Assembly: GCA_017695115.1 (NCBI GenBank) | Contig: JADILV010000006.1 | Location: 1 to 64,000 of the forward strand | Length of the DNA: 64,000 bases | Source: Candidatus Cryptobacteroides avicola | GTDB lineage: Bacteria > Bacteroidota > Bacteroidia > Bacteroidales > UBA932 | Reading direction: 5' to 3' | Shown: positions 1 through 10,305 of the stretch, piece after piece | Position numbering within the stretch: position 1 is the stretch's first letter | Layout of the letters: every line of letters begins with the position of its first letter | Program-made: the position numbers and the translations under genes | The notes under the pieces: model-generated | What the model was told of the DNA's origin: nothing | The model's database searches: none | What the model saw: only the letters and a program-made list of their open reading frames with translations

Positions 1-314
1 AGCGTGTACCGTAGCCATGATTTCGCAGGGGAATATGAAAACCTGTTCTTCTGTTTCTCCCCGCGCTTTCCGTTGATCCAGGAAACTATGTCCTGGAAAA
101 TTCCGAGCGGGCAGATGACAGAGCAGTACACCCTGCCGAAAACCAGTGTCAGAAGAACCAGCAGCACGATGACCGCCAGATTTAGTGCGAGGACGGCGGG
201 AATGAACTGTATTTTCACCATCCAGCCCAGCCAGGCGTGGGTGAAGTCGAGAAAAAGCAGTGTTATGCAAATGAAGAATATGGCGGCAATGGCCACCCTG
301 AGTTTTTTCAGCAT
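1..314 (-). CDS. NapH/NosR-like membrane 4Fe-4S protein, N-terminal part
   Basis: Reading the minus strand from an ATG at 314 gives an open frame of about 104 residues that runs off the left edge. It begins with two hydrophobic segments (about residues 7-25 and 38-60), followed by FGRVYCSVICPLGIFQDIV, the Cys-x3-Cys-Pro signature seen after the second membrane helix in NapH/NosR/CcoG-like ferredoxin-type membrane proteins. In that family this part anchors the protein and the later part, outside the window, carries the 4Fe-4S ferredoxin motifs. The role is probably electron transfer at the inner membrane; the substrate cannot be told from the fragment. The gene diverges from the permease gene at 486. 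Confidence 0.7.
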   Translation of the reverse strand, partial: MLKKLRVAIAAIFFICITLLFLDFTHAWLGWMVKIQFIPAVLALNLAVIVLLVLLTLVFGRVYCSVICPLGIFQDIVSWINGKRGEKQKNRFSYSPAKSWLRYT

Positions 315-398
315 AAAGTCCGGATTCTTTATATAAACCTGTTGATTGACAGTGCAAAAATACTATAAAATTTTTTCCTGCATGTACATATTTTACGT

Positions 399-435
399 TT
401 TGCCCTACCAATTTTTGCGATTTTTACTATCTTTG
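399..435 (+). promoter_or_regulatory. candidate promoter of the FHS/ROK operon
   Basis: TATCTTTG at 428-435 fits the Bacteroidetes -7 element TAnnTTTG. The nearest good TTTG (399-402) lies 25 nt upstream, longer than the usual 19-21, so the -33 element is weak. The start codon follows about 50 nt downstream. The surrounding 337-485 gap is AT-rich and shows no other gene. Confidence 0.4.
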
Positions 436-485
436 TTCGATTTTTTGACAAGACCATAATAATTATTAACATAAATCAAACAACA

Positions 486-1766
486 ATGTCAAAGAAAAAC
501 AGCAATGTCCTGGCCATCGCGATCATGTTCTTCCTCTTTGCGATGATTTCATTCGTTACAGGACTCCAGAACCCTATGGGCGTCATCGTCAAATCCCAGT
601 TCGGTGCTACTAACGCCATGTCGCAGCTGGGAAACCTCGCAAACTTCATCGCATACGCCTTCATGGGTCTTCCTGCAGGTTTCATCCTCAAGAAATACGG
701 CTATAAGGTGACTTCACTCGCCGCTGTGGCAGTCGGATTCATCGGAGTAGGCATCTCATTCCTTTCTGGCGTGGCCGAGAGTTTTGCGGTATATCTTACC
801 GGAGCTTTCGTTTCCGGATTCTCGATGTGTATGCTCAACACGGTAGTCAACCCTATGCTCAACACTCTGGGCGGCGGCGGAAACAAAGGAAACCAGCTCA
901 TTCAGTTCGGAGGTTCGCTCAATTCGCTCGCTGCGACCATCTGCCCTGTGCTTGTGGGATATCTTATCGGCGAAGTGACTTCAGAAACAGCCATCAGTGA
1001 TGCCGACCCTGCTCTGTTCATCGCAATGGGCGTGTTCGCTCTGGCATTTGTAATCATCCTGTTCTCCAAAATACCTGAACCGGAGCTTGAGGCAGCCAAG
1101 ACATCGGCCCAGCCTCAGGAAAGCACAATGGAGAGCGTATCCAAGGCCCTTTCACACAAGAATCTCGTATTCGGTGTCATCGCCATTTTCCTTTATGTCG
1201 GAATTGAAGTCGGCATACCTAATATCGCAAATCTGTATATGACTTCCCCTGAAGTCGGTATTTCTGCCGGCGTGGCAGGTACTGTAGTCGGAATGTACTG
1301 GCTGCTCATGCTCTGCGGACGTCTTCTCGGAGGCGTGATCGGAGGCAAGGTTTCCAGCAAGATGATGATGACAGTGGTAAGTTCCCTTGCCATCATCTTC
1401 ATCCTCATCGGAATGTTCCTTCCGGAGACTTTCGTCAAATTCCCGGCCATCAGCTCCGATCTGTCATTCAGTCTTGTCAACATCCCGCTCGGTGTAGTAT
1501 TCTTCGTTCTTTGCGGACTCTGCACTTCAGTCATGTGGGGAGCCATCTTCAACCTTGCCGTTGAAGGACTCGGAAAATATACCTCAATAGCATCGGGCCT
1601 GTTCATGGTGATGGTATGCGGCGGAGGCGTACTTCCTGTCATCCAGGGTGCGATAGCGGACAGCGTAGGCTTCATGGACAGCTATTGGGTCCTTGTAGTG
1701 GCTCTGGCATATATCCTCGTATTTGCGCTCTACCTTTCAAAACCCAATGCTGAAAAAGCAAAATAA
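486..1766 (+). CDS. FHS-family sugar:H+ symporter (FucP-like MFS permease)
   Basis: This 426-residue protein has about twelve hydrophobic segments and matches the fucose/glucose/galactose permease (FHS) branch of the major facilitator superfamily. It starts with a membrane helix followed by FVTGLQNPMGVIVK and has the Gly- and Asn-rich NPMLNTLGGGGNKGNQ segment in the middle of its N-terminal half. It should import a free sugar across the inner membrane by proton symport. The ROK kinase gene starts 19 bp after its stop, so the imported sugar is probably phosphorylated by that enzyme. A close paralogue lies on the other side of the kinase (2903-4150). The sugar itself (glucose, mannose, fucose or an amino sugar) cannot be fixed from sequence. 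Confidence 0.88.
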   Translation: MSKKNSNVLAIAIMFFLFAMISFVTGLQNPMGVIVKSQFGATNAMSQLGNLANFIAYAFMGLPAGFILKKYGYKVTSLAAVAVGFIGVGISFLSGVAESFAVYLTGAFVSGFSMCMLNTVVNPMLNTLGGGGNKGNQLIQFGGSLNSLAATICPVLVGYLIGEVTSETAISDADPALFIAMGVFALAFVIILFSKIPEPELEAAKTSAQPQESTMESVSKALSHKNLVFGVIAIFLYVGIEVGIPNIANLYMTSPEVGISAGVAGTVVGMYWLLMLCGRLLGGVIGGKVSSKMMMTVVSSLAIIFILIGMFLPETFVKFPAISSDLSFSLVNIPLGVVFFVLCGLCTSVMWGAIFNLAVEGLGKYTSIASGLFMVMVCGGGVLPVIQGAIADSVGFMDSYWVLVVALAYILVFALYLSKPNAEKAK

Positions 1767-1785
1767 ATAAAGAGTTCCAATTGAT

Positions 1786-2754
1786 ATGAATACACTTGAG
1801 AAACCGTATGTAGTCGGTATAGATATCGGAGGCCAGACTACGAAAATGGGTATAGTCGACACCCGCGGGCAGGTCCTTGCCCAGACAGTCATCCGTACCG
1901 ATACCCATGATGATGTCGACCTTTATGTCGATGACCTTTCAGCCGCCCTTGAAAAAATCATAGCCGAATCCGATTCGGAAGGGAAAATCAGGGGAATAGG
2001 AGTAGGCGCTCCGAACGCAAACTATTATACCGGTAACATCGAAAGCGCCGTGAATATCGTATGGGGTGGAAATAAGACCATCCCGTTTGCAAAGCTACTT
2101 TCCGAGAAGACGGGCGGCCTGCCTGTCGCCCTGACCAATGATGCGAATGCCGCAGCTGTCGGGGAAATGACATACGGAGCTGCCAGAGGCATGAAGAACT
2201 TCATCATGATCACCCTCGGGACAGGAGTCGGAAGCGGAATCGTCATCAACGGTGAAGTGGTTTACGGCCACGACGGTTTTGCCGGAGAACTCGGCCATAC
2301 ATGCGCGGTACGGCACAACGGCCGTTTGTGCAACTGCGGAAAGACCGGCTGTCTCGAGACCTACACTTCGGCTACAGGCGTGGCGCGTACAGCGAGGGAG
2401 TGGCTGGAAATGAGCGATGAACCGTCCTCTCTCAGAAGTCTTGACACTATCTCTTCCAAAGACGTCTATGAAGCCGCCAAGGAAGGGGACAGGATGGCTT
2501 TGAAGATATTCGAATTCACCGGAAAAATGCTCGGTGCGTCGTTCGCCGATTTCGTTGCTTTCAGTGCTCCTGAGGCGATTGTGCTTTTCGGAGGGCTTGC
2601 AAGGGCCAAGGAATACCTTTACCAGCCGATTCTGGATTCCATGAATGCCAATCTGCTGCCTTTGTGGAAGGACAAGATCAAGATCGTGTTCTCACAGCTG
2701 AAGGAGTCTGATGCGGCCATTCTCGGCGCATCCGCCCTCGCCTGGGAACTGTAG
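1786..2754 (+). CDS. ROK-family sugar kinase (glucokinase-like)
   Basis: The 322-residue protein starts with the phosphate-binding motif GIDIGGQTTK (Asp13), has TLGTGVGSGIV in the middle, and carries the ROK zinc site: a His in ELGH and the cysteine cluster CNCGKTGC at about residues 182-189. ROK kinases phosphorylate hexoses or N-acyl hexosamines with ATP in the cytoplasm. No helix-turn-helix domain precedes the kinase fold, so it is an enzyme and not a ROK repressor. It is probably transcribed with the upstream FHS permease (19-bp gap) and followed by a strong terminator at 2815-2852. Substrate specificity is open. Confidence 0.88.
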   Translation: MNTLEKPYVVGIDIGGQTTKMGIVDTRGQVLAQTVIRTDTHDDVDLYVDDLSAALEKIIAESDSEGKIRGIGVGAPNANYYTGNIESAVNIVWGGNKTIPFAKLLSEKTGGLPVALTNDANAAAVGEMTYGAARGMKNFIMITLGTGVGSGIVINGEVVYGHDGFAGELGHTCAVRHNGRLCNCGKTGCLETYTSATGVARTAREWLEMSDEPSSLRSLDTISSKDVYEAAKEGDRMALKIFEFTGKMLGASFADFVAFSAPEAIVLFGGLARAKEYLYQPILDSMNANLLPLWKDKIKIVFSQLKESDAAILGASALAWEL

Positions 2755-2814
2755 GGCACGGCTTTTCCTGACTTCCAGGGAAGAAACTTTCCCGGAAGAC
2801 GGCATCTGATGAAT

Positions 2815-2852
2815 AAAAACCTGTCAAAGTGATTCTTTGACAGGTTTTTTTT
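2815..2852 (+). terminator. rho-independent terminator after the ROK kinase
   Basis: A 10-bp GC-containing stem (CCTGTCAAAG / CTTTGACAGG), extended by A:T pairs, has a 5-nt loop and runs into eight T. It closes the permease-kinase transcript. Confidence 0.9.
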
Positions 2853-2853
2853 A

Positions 2854-2861
2854 TAACTTTG
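2854..2861 (+). promoter_or_regulatory. candidate -7 element upstream of the second FHS permease
   Basis: TAACTTTG lies directly after the terminator and 41 nt before the ATG of the second permease. The only nearby TTTG (2836-2839) is 14 nt upstream, too close for a standard -33, so this is a partial match. Confidence 0.35.
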
Positions 2862-2902
2862 GGCACGACGTGTACTTTTCAATGAACTTTAACTAAAGCA
2901 TA

Positions 2903-4150
2903 ATGAACAGAAGGAAATATATTCCGGCGATTCTGGTCATGTTCGTATTGTTTTTCATGATCGCTTTTGTCACCGGACTCCAGAACCCTTTGGGTGTGAT
3001 TGTCAAATTCCAGTTCGGCCTGAGCAATTGGGCGTCTCAGCTCGGTAATCTCCTGAATTTCATGGCGTACGCCCTGATGGGACTTCCAGCGGGATTTTTC
3101 TTGAAAAAATACGGGTACAAGATTTCGGCCCTGATTGCGGCAGGTATAGGATTTACCGGTGTCGGCCTGCTTTTCCTTTCGGGAATTGCGGCAAGTTTCT
3201 GGGTCTACCTTCTCGGCGCTTTCATAGCAGGATTTTCGATGTGTATGCTCAATGCCGTTGTAAACCCGATGCTCAATACTATCGGTGGAGGCGGTAACCG
3301 GGGGAACCAGCTCATTCAGGTGGGAGGATCTTTCAACTCTCTGGCAGCCACTGTTATACCTTTTGTAGTGGGCTGGCTCATGGGACGCCACACAAGCCAC
3401 ACCATCAAGGACGCCGATCCTGTCTTCCTGTTTATTATGGGGATTTTTCTGGTGGCTTTCATTATCATTTTCTTCACGCCTATTCCGGAACCGGACCGGG
3501 ATCCGAATGCGAAGCTCCGGCTCCTGCCGGCAAAAGGTTCTGTCAGCTATCTCTCTTTCAGGCATTTCGTACTAGGCGCCGTAGCTGTTTTCCTTTATGT
3601 CGGAGTGGAAATAAGCATAGCCAATTCGGCAAACATATATCTTATCCACGACATGGGCATACACCCTCTTAAAGCCGGGATTATCGTGAGTTCATACTGG
3701 CTCTGTATGTTCATCGGCAGGGCGATAGGAGGATATTACGGAGCCCGCTTTTCCAGCCATGACATGCTTTCTTTCGCAGCTTTCGGCGCACTTGCGCTCA
3801 TAGTCATGGCGATATTCACCCCGTCCAAGATAATGTTCGTGTTCGGACGCTACGGTACCGATATTCCTGTGAATGTGCTGTTCCTTATCCTTTGCGGTCT
3901 GTTCACGTCCGTAATGTGGGGAGCGATATTCAATCTGGCAGTCGACGGTCTGGGCAAATATACGGCCGAGGCATCCGGATTCTTCATGCTGATGGTCTGC
4001 GGAGGCGGTGTCATCCCTATCCTGCAGGGCCTGCTTGCCGACCTCGTCGGTTTTCTTAATTCCCTTTGGCTGATATTTGCCTGCCTGGCATTCATACTGT
4101 ATTATGCTTCGGCCGGATACAAGAATGTCAACAAGAAGATACCGGTCTGA
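2903..4150 (+). CDS. FHS-family sugar:H+ symporter, paralogue of the 486-1766 permease
   Basis: This 415-residue, roughly twelve-helix permease is clearly paralogous to the one at 486-1766: both have FVTGLQNP, the NPMLNT-GGGGN-GNQLIQ segment and CGLxTSVMWGAIFNLAVxGLGKYT near the C-terminus. It is separated from the kinase by a terminator and its own -7-like element, so the two permeases can be expressed independently. It is probably an alternative importer for the same or a related sugar. It converges on dacB, with a 53-bp gap and no clear terminator between them. Confidence 0.87.
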   Translation: MNRRKYIPAILVMFVLFFMIAFVTGLQNPLGVIVKFQFGLSNWASQLGNLLNFMAYALMGLPAGFFLKKYGYKISALIAAGIGFTGVGLLFLSGIAASFWVYLLGAFIAGFSMCMLNAVVNPMLNTIGGGGNRGNQLIQVGGSFNSLAATVIPFVVGWLMGRHTSHTIKDADPVFLFIMGIFLVAFIIIFFTPIPEPDRDPNAKLRLLPAKGSVSYLSFRHFVLGAVAVFLYVGVEISIANSANIYLIHDMGIHPLKAGIIVSSYWLCMFIGRAIGGYYGARFSSHDMLSFAAFGALALIVMAIFTPSKIMFVFGRYGTDIPVNVLFLILCGLFTSVMWGAIFNLAVDGLGKYTAEASGFFMLMVCGGGVIPILQGLLADLVGFLNSLWLIFACLAFILYYASAGYKNVNKKIPV

Positions 4151-4203
4151 TATGGACCGGACTTCCCTTTCGTGTCCCGACTGCACCGGAACTATATTCA
4201 CGG

Positions 4204-5733
4204 TTATTGCCTGCCGGCCATAGCCAGAAGGTATATCATCCTGTCCAGGAATTCCTGCAGGCGGGCCTGGGTCCCGAAATAATTGTTTACCATTATCGAG
4301 AATACTATAGTGTCATCCCGGCAGCCCTCTGTCGGGATGATGTATCCGCAGTAGCATCTTACCCCTGTCATCGAGCCGCTTTTCATAAGTATTCTGGACT
4401 TTACATCGGACGGGTATTTCCGCATTATGTAGAGCAGGGTTCCAGTGCTTCCGGGTTGCGGGAGACTTTCCGCATAGGTCCCGAATGACGGGGAGTCCAT
4501 CATGGCTTTCAGAAAACCGCACATGAATCCCGGGGAAATGCTGTTCTGCCGGGACAGCCCGCTGCCGTCGGCGATGTTCAGCCCTTGCCCCGTATCGAGA
4601 CCGAGCTCTTCAAGGATTCCCGTTACTGCGACGAAAGCGGAATCCTGGCAGCCTTTCCCGCAATATTCTTTCCCGAGGGTCCGGAAAAGGGTCTCGGCGT
4701 ATACGTTGTTGCTCTCGTGATTTGTCTCCGAGACTATTTCGGCAAGCTCCGGAGAGAAAGTGGAACCTATCACTCTGATGCTGTCCTCCGGAATCCTCTC
4801 GTTTTCAGGTATGCCGAAAACAGTTCCGAGATCGGCTGCGCCCTTGCTGCAGGATATTCCGCAGCCTGCGAGGTATTTCATGAAATGCCAGGCACACGTA
4901 TATGCAGGGAATTTGTTTGCCACCTGCTCGGTCTTTGTCTTTCTGTCGATGGCGAATGTCCCCCTCATTTCCCCGGTCGGGGCGAAAGGCGAAGTGAACA
5001 TGTACAGCGAATTTCCGGTGCCGGCTTTCCCGGTAGTACATTGGAACCTGTATTCCATCCACGGGAGTGCCGGATATCCTATGCTGATTTTCAGTGGCTT
5101 GCCTGGGGCGTCACCGGGTGTTACATTGATGTTCTGCATATTCTCATTGAAGGAAAGTCCGCTTGTTCCGGCCCCGTAGTATGTGCCGATGTCATTCCAT
5201 TGCCAGGAGTCGGCTTCCGCCACCCTGTCGAAAAACCTGTCATCTCCTATTATCCTCCCGTCGATCCTGCTGATTCCTGCTTCAGCGAGCATGACTTTCC
5301 ATTTGCCGAATGTCCTTTCCACCGGTTCTGCTATATGGTTTCTGGAACCCAGGACAGGATCTCCGCCGCCTATTATATAAAGGTCTCCGTAGAGGGTGCC
5401 TCCTGATATCCGTCCGCTATATCCGAGCCTGGTTTCAAATCTGTAGTCCTCTCCAAGCGAGTGCAGGGCGGCCCCTGTAGTTATAGCCTTCATGGTAGAC
5501 GCCGGGAGCAGCATTTTCATGCTTTCCGAGCAGGCGACCGTGTCTCCGGCTGCAGTTACGGCGAGGACAGCGGCCGTAGCATGTTCCATCCATTCCTCCC
5601 GGGTCGTCCGTTCGAAATACATTTGAGGTGATTCCGTCTGCAGCGGGCCGGGATTCTGGGAATTGATGCTTGTGGGGAAAACAGCCGCGAAGGCGCAGGA
5701 TATTATAGCTGTGCGGATATCCGTCTTATCCAT
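4204..5733 (-). CDS. dacB: D-alanyl-D-alanine carboxypeptidase/endopeptidase (PBP4, S13 family)
   Basis: The 509-residue protein has an N-terminal export signal and the three active-site motifs of S13 penicillin-binding proteins: SxxK as S79-T-M-K82, SxN as SNNVYAE near residue 343, and KTG in the form KSG (LMKSGSMTG) near residue 448. It cleaves terminal D-Ala and/or D-Ala-mDAP cross-links of peptidoglycan in the periplasm. The length fits the family. It is transcribed divergently from galE, with only 61 bp between the start codons. Confidence 0.92.
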   Translation of the reverse strand: MDKTDIRTAIISCAFAAVFPTSINSQNPGPLQTESPQMYFERTTREEWMEHATAAVLAVTAAGDTVACSESMKMLLPASTMKAITTGAALHSLGEDYRFETRLGYSGRISGGTLYGDLYIIGGGDPVLGSRNHIAEPVERTFGKWKVMLAEAGISRIDGRIIGDDRFFDRVAEADSWQWNDIGTYYGAGTSGLSFNENMQNINVTPGDAPGKPLKISIGYPALPWMEYRFQCTTGKAGTGNSLYMFTSPFAPTGEMRGTFAIDRKTKTEQVANKFPAYTCAWHFMKYLAGCGISCSKGAADLGTVFGIPENERIPEDSIRVIGSTFSPELAEIVSETNHESNNVYAETLFRTLGKEYCGKGCQDSAFVAVTGILEELGLDTGQGLNIADGSGLSRQNSISPGFMCGFLKAMMDSPSFGTYAESLPQPGSTGTLLYIMRKYPSDVKSRILMKSGSMTGVRCYCGYIIPTEGCRDDTIVFSIMVNNYFGTQARLQEFLDRMIYLLAMAGRQ

Positions 5734-5741
5734 ATTTTTTA

Positions 5742-5749
5742 TAACTTTG
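5742..5749 (+). promoter_or_regulatory. candidate -7 element of galE
   Basis: TAACTTTG, an exact TAnnTTTG match, lies 45 nt before the galE ATG inside the dacB-galE divergent gap. The upstream -33 region falls in the dacB coding sequence and shows no clear TTTG. Confidence 0.4.
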
Positions 5750-5794
5750 TCGGGTTTGCAAGTAAAATATACAATAATAAATATTTTTTGAATT

Positions 5795-6868
5795 ATGGCA
5801 AAACGTGTTCTGGTTTCCGGCGGGGCCGGTTATATAGGCAGCCATGTCACTGTCGAGCTTATCCAGGCAGGATATGAAGTGGTTGTCGCCGACAATATGT
5901 CCAACTGTGACATGACCTGTTTTGAAGGAGTAAAAAAGATAACGGGCAGGAGTGACATCCCTTTCGAGAAGATCGACTGCTGCGACTACGATTCCGTTAA
6001 AAAGCTGTTCTCGGATTTCCGGATAGACGCTGTAATACATTTTGCGGCATACAAGGCTGTGGGAGAGTCGGTCGCCGAGCCTGTAAAATACTACAAGAAC
6101 AACCTGATGTCGTTCCTGAACATTCTGGATGCTGCCAAGGAGCATGGCGGGTGCAATGTGCTGTTCTCCTCATCCGCTACGGTTTACGGGGAGACGGACA
6201 AGCTTCCGGTGACGGAAAAATCCGATCGTCAGCCGGCTACGTCGCCTTACGGGAACACAAAGCAGATCTGCGAAGATATTCTCAGGGATACAGTAAAGGC
6301 GACTGCCGCATACGGAACGGAAGTAATGCCCGGGATTGACAGACAGGGACCTGTAAAAGGTATCGCTTTGAGGTACTTCAATCCTATCGGGGCACATCCG
6401 TCAGCTCTTATCGGAGAACTTCCGCGCGGGGTGCCGAACAATCTCGTTCCTTATATTACCCAGACCGCTGCCGGCAAACGTGAATGCCTGAGTATTTTCG
6501 GCAACGACTATCCGACTCCGGACGGGACGTGCCTGCGGGATTATATCGATGTCGTAGACCTGGCCAAAGCCCATGTCGCCGCCGTATCGAGAATGCTTGA
6601 CATGAAGATGAAGGAAGACTATGAAATCTTCAACATAGGCACCGGCCGCCCTGTTTCCGTTCTGGAGCTTGTCACTACTTTTGAAAAGGTCAACCATTTG
6701 AAACTCAACTATAAGTTCGCTCCGCGCAGGGCCGGTGACGTGACGGCCATCTGGGCTGATCCCGCCCTTGCGGAGAAAGAGCTTGGCTGGAAGGCCGAAC
6801 GATCTATCGACCAGACTCTTGAGTCTGCATGGAAATGGGAGTGTCATCTGAAAGAAACCTCAAAGTAG
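5795..6868 (+). CDS. galE: UDP-glucose 4-epimerase
   Basis: The 357-residue short-chain dehydrogenase-type enzyme has the NAD-binding GGAGYIGSH at residues 9-17, the SSATVYG segment and the catalytic YxxxK (PYGNTK) near residues 151-155, and the GalE-typical DGTCLRDYIDVVDLA and FNIGTG segments. It interconverts UDP-glucose and UDP-galactose in the cytoplasm, serving galactose catabolism and glycan synthesis. The following radical SAM gene starts two bases after its stop if the later ATG is used. Confidence 0.96.
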   Translation: MAKRVLVSGGAGYIGSHVTVELIQAGYEVVVADNMSNCDMTCFEGVKKITGRSDIPFEKIDCCDYDSVKKLFSDFRIDAVIHFAAYKAVGESVAEPVKYYKNNLMSFLNILDAAKEHGGCNVLFSSSATVYGETDKLPVTEKSDRQPATSPYGNTKQICEDILRDTVKATAAYGTEVMPGIDRQGPVKGIALRYFNPIGAHPSALIGELPRGVPNNLVPYITQTAAGKRECLSIFGNDYPTPDGTCLRDYIDVVDLAKAHVAAVSRMLDMKMKEDYEIFNIGTGRPVSVLELVTTFEKVNHLKLNYKFAPRRAGDVTAIWADPALAEKELGWKAERSIDQTLESAWKWECHLKETSK

Positions 6869-6870
6869 AC

Positions 6871-7881
6871 ATGCCCGATTTTCCGGAAGGCAAAAGATAC
6901 AGTTCTTTTGTCGGCTATTTCAGGAAGATTTATGGTGAACGCCTGCAGAAGATAGTCATCGATGCAGGCTTTACTTGTCCTAACAGGGACGGGGCTGTAG
7001 GACGCGGAGGCTGTACGTATTGTGACAACGCGGCTTTTCATCCGGCTTACAGTTCGGCGGGGAAACCGATTCGTGACCAGATCGATGAGGGTATTGTGTT
7101 CCATAAGGTGCGTTATCGCAATGCTTCCCGTTATCTCGCTTATTTTCAGTCGTTTTCAAATACCTATGCTCCTTTGGAACGGTTGCGGTCTCTCTATCTC
7201 GACGCTCTGTCGCATCCGCAGGTGGCCGGGATTGTAATCGGCACCCGACCGGACTGCGTGGATGAAAAGAAGCTGGACTGGCTGTCATCGCTCGCTGCAG
7301 GTTCTGCTTTGCCCGGCTGGTCCCGTATTGTAGGTGGGGAGGAAAGGAGAGCCCCGATAGTAATCGTGGAATACGGTATAGAGTCATGCTACGACCGGAC
7401 TCTGTCCAGGATAAACCGCGGACATGATTTCGCATGCGCGAGAAGGGCGGTACGGCTTACGGCAGAACGCGGTATCGGAACCGGTGCGCATTTTATTCTG
7501 GGACTTCCGGGTGAGACCAGGGAGATGATGCTTGAAGAAACGGCGCTGATAAATGAGCTTCCGCTCCGTTCGGTGAAGTTCCACCAGTTGCAGATAGTAA
7601 AGGGAACGCGGATGGAGAAAGAATTCGCTGCCGTTCCGGAGGATTTCATGAAGTTCACGCTGGAGGAATATATCGACTTTTTCGTGGACATGCTCGAGCG
7701 TCTCCGTCCGGACCTTTATATCGAACGCTTTGCCGGTGAAGTCCCGCCCCGTTTCGTGAACGGGACACCGTGGGGACTGATCCGTAATGTCGAACTTCTC
7801 CGCCTGCTTGACAGGCGTCTCGAAGAGCGCGGCACCTGGCAGGGCCGGCTGCTGAGACCGGGATTTTCGTCTGTCCTGTAA
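6871..7881 (+). CDS. radical SAM protein, TIGR01212/YhcC family
   Basis: From the ATG at 6871 the protein has 336 residues. The cysteine cluster CPNRDGAVGRGGCTYC (Cys35, Cys47, Cys50) is the atypically long CX11CX2C iron-sulfur motif of the TIGR01212/YhcC family, followed by EYGIESCYDRTLSRINRGHD and GAHFILGLPGET, also typical. The molecular function of the family is not firmly established. An earlier in-frame ATG at 6829 would overlap galE by 40 bp; 6871, just after the galE stop, is the more natural start, and the similarity to the family begins near it. Confidence 0.87.
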   Translation: MPDFPEGKRYSSFVGYFRKIYGERLQKIVIDAGFTCPNRDGAVGRGGCTYCDNAAFHPAYSSAGKPIRDQIDEGIVFHKVRYRNASRYLAYFQSFSNTYAPLERLRSLYLDALSHPQVAGIVIGTRPDCVDEKKLDWLSSLAAGSALPGWSRIVGGEERRAPIVIVEYGIESCYDRTLSRINRGHDFACARRAVRLTAERGIGTGAHFILGLPGETREMMLEETALINELPLRSVKFHQLQIVKGTRMEKEFAAVPEDFMKFTLEEYIDFFVDMLERLRPDLYIERFAGEVPPRFVNGTPWGLIRNVELLRLLDRRLEERGTWQGRLLRPGFSSVL

Positions 7882-7885
7882 TAAA

Positions 7886-9406
<1,521 letters not shown>

Positions 9407-9424
9407 GAAGGGTACCGTCGGGAA

Positions 9425-10285
9425 ATGCACAATCTTCGTATTATAGGAATAACTGTAGGAATCGTCTTGCTGGCTTTGTCGTCATGCAGGACGATTTCAT
9501 CTCTTGTGCATGATGATCAGGTGGTGGCCAGAGTCGGACGGGTGTGCCTGTACAAAAGCGAGCTGGACAAAGTCGTTCCAGCTTCCGCGTCTGCCCAGGA
9601 CAGCATGGCTCTTGCCCTGCAGTATATCAATGCGTGGGCTTCGGACGTGGTGTTTCTGGATGTCGCCGAATCCCAGCTTTCCAAAAGCGACAAGGATGTA
9701 TCCAGGGAGCTGGAGGAATACCGGCGTTCCCTGCTGAAGTACAAATATGAACAGAAATACGTAAATGAGCGGCTGGATACTGCCGTTACCGCCGATGAGA
9801 TATCCGGATATTATGAAGAGCACAAGAACCTGTTCGTACTCAAGAGTCCGATAGCCAAGGTCCGGTATATGCGCATATCGTCCGGTTCCCCGAATGTGTC
9901 GCTCATTAAAAAGAAGATGGCTTCCACGGTGGTGGATGACCTGATTGAGGCCGACAGTCTGGCGTATTTCTCGGCGGACATCTTCACGGACTATTCCGGC
10001 GGATGGATAAGCATCGCACAGCTGGCCGGCAATTTCGGGACCGACTATACCACGCTGATGTCCAAAGTGAAGAACTCGATGGTGGAAATGGAGGATTCTT
10101 CCGGGAAACTGAATGTGGCATATATAGTGGACTACATGGCCGCAGGGGACCAGGCCCCGCTGGATTATTGTTCGGACCATATAAGGGACATGATCATAAG
10201 CATAAGAAAACATGACCTTATAAATAATCTGGAACGGGACTTGCTGGAAGATGCGCGCTCGAAAGGAAGATTTGAAATATTATAG
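9425..10285 (+). CDS. PPIase/SurA-related periplasmic lipoprotein
   Basis: The 286-residue protein starts with a lipoprotein signal (LALSSC, Cys21). It then reads VVARVGRVCLYKSELDKV, the usual opening of the SurA/PrsA chaperone N-domain, followed by a helical stretch and YYEEHKNLFVLKSPIAKVRYMRI, where a parvulin domain would begin. The parvulin region looks degenerate: I do not see the conserved GG-LG and F pattern clearly. It sits between guaB and surA in what looks like one transcript. It is probably a membrane-anchored chaperone for outer-membrane proteins; enzymatic activity is doubtful. Confidence 0.72.
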   Translation: MHNLRIIGITVGIVLLALSSCRTISSLVHDDQVVARVGRVCLYKSELDKVVPASASAQDSMALALQYINAWASDVVFLDVAESQLSKSDKDVSRELEEYRRSLLKYKYEQKYVNERLDTAVTADEISGYYEEHKNLFVLKSPIAKVRYMRISSGSPNVSLIKKKMASTVVDDLIEADSLAYFSADIFTDYSGGWISIAQLAGNFGTDYTTLMSKVKNSMVEMEDSSGKLNVAYIVDYMAAGDQAPLDYCSDHIRDMIISIRKHDLINNLERDLLEDARSKGRFEIL

Positions 10286-10305
10286 AACGAAAACATACAT
10301 TGTAT

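Noticed and set aside
4585..5406. 273-residue plus-strand open frame
   Set aside because: Antisense to dacB, which has all three S13 motifs.
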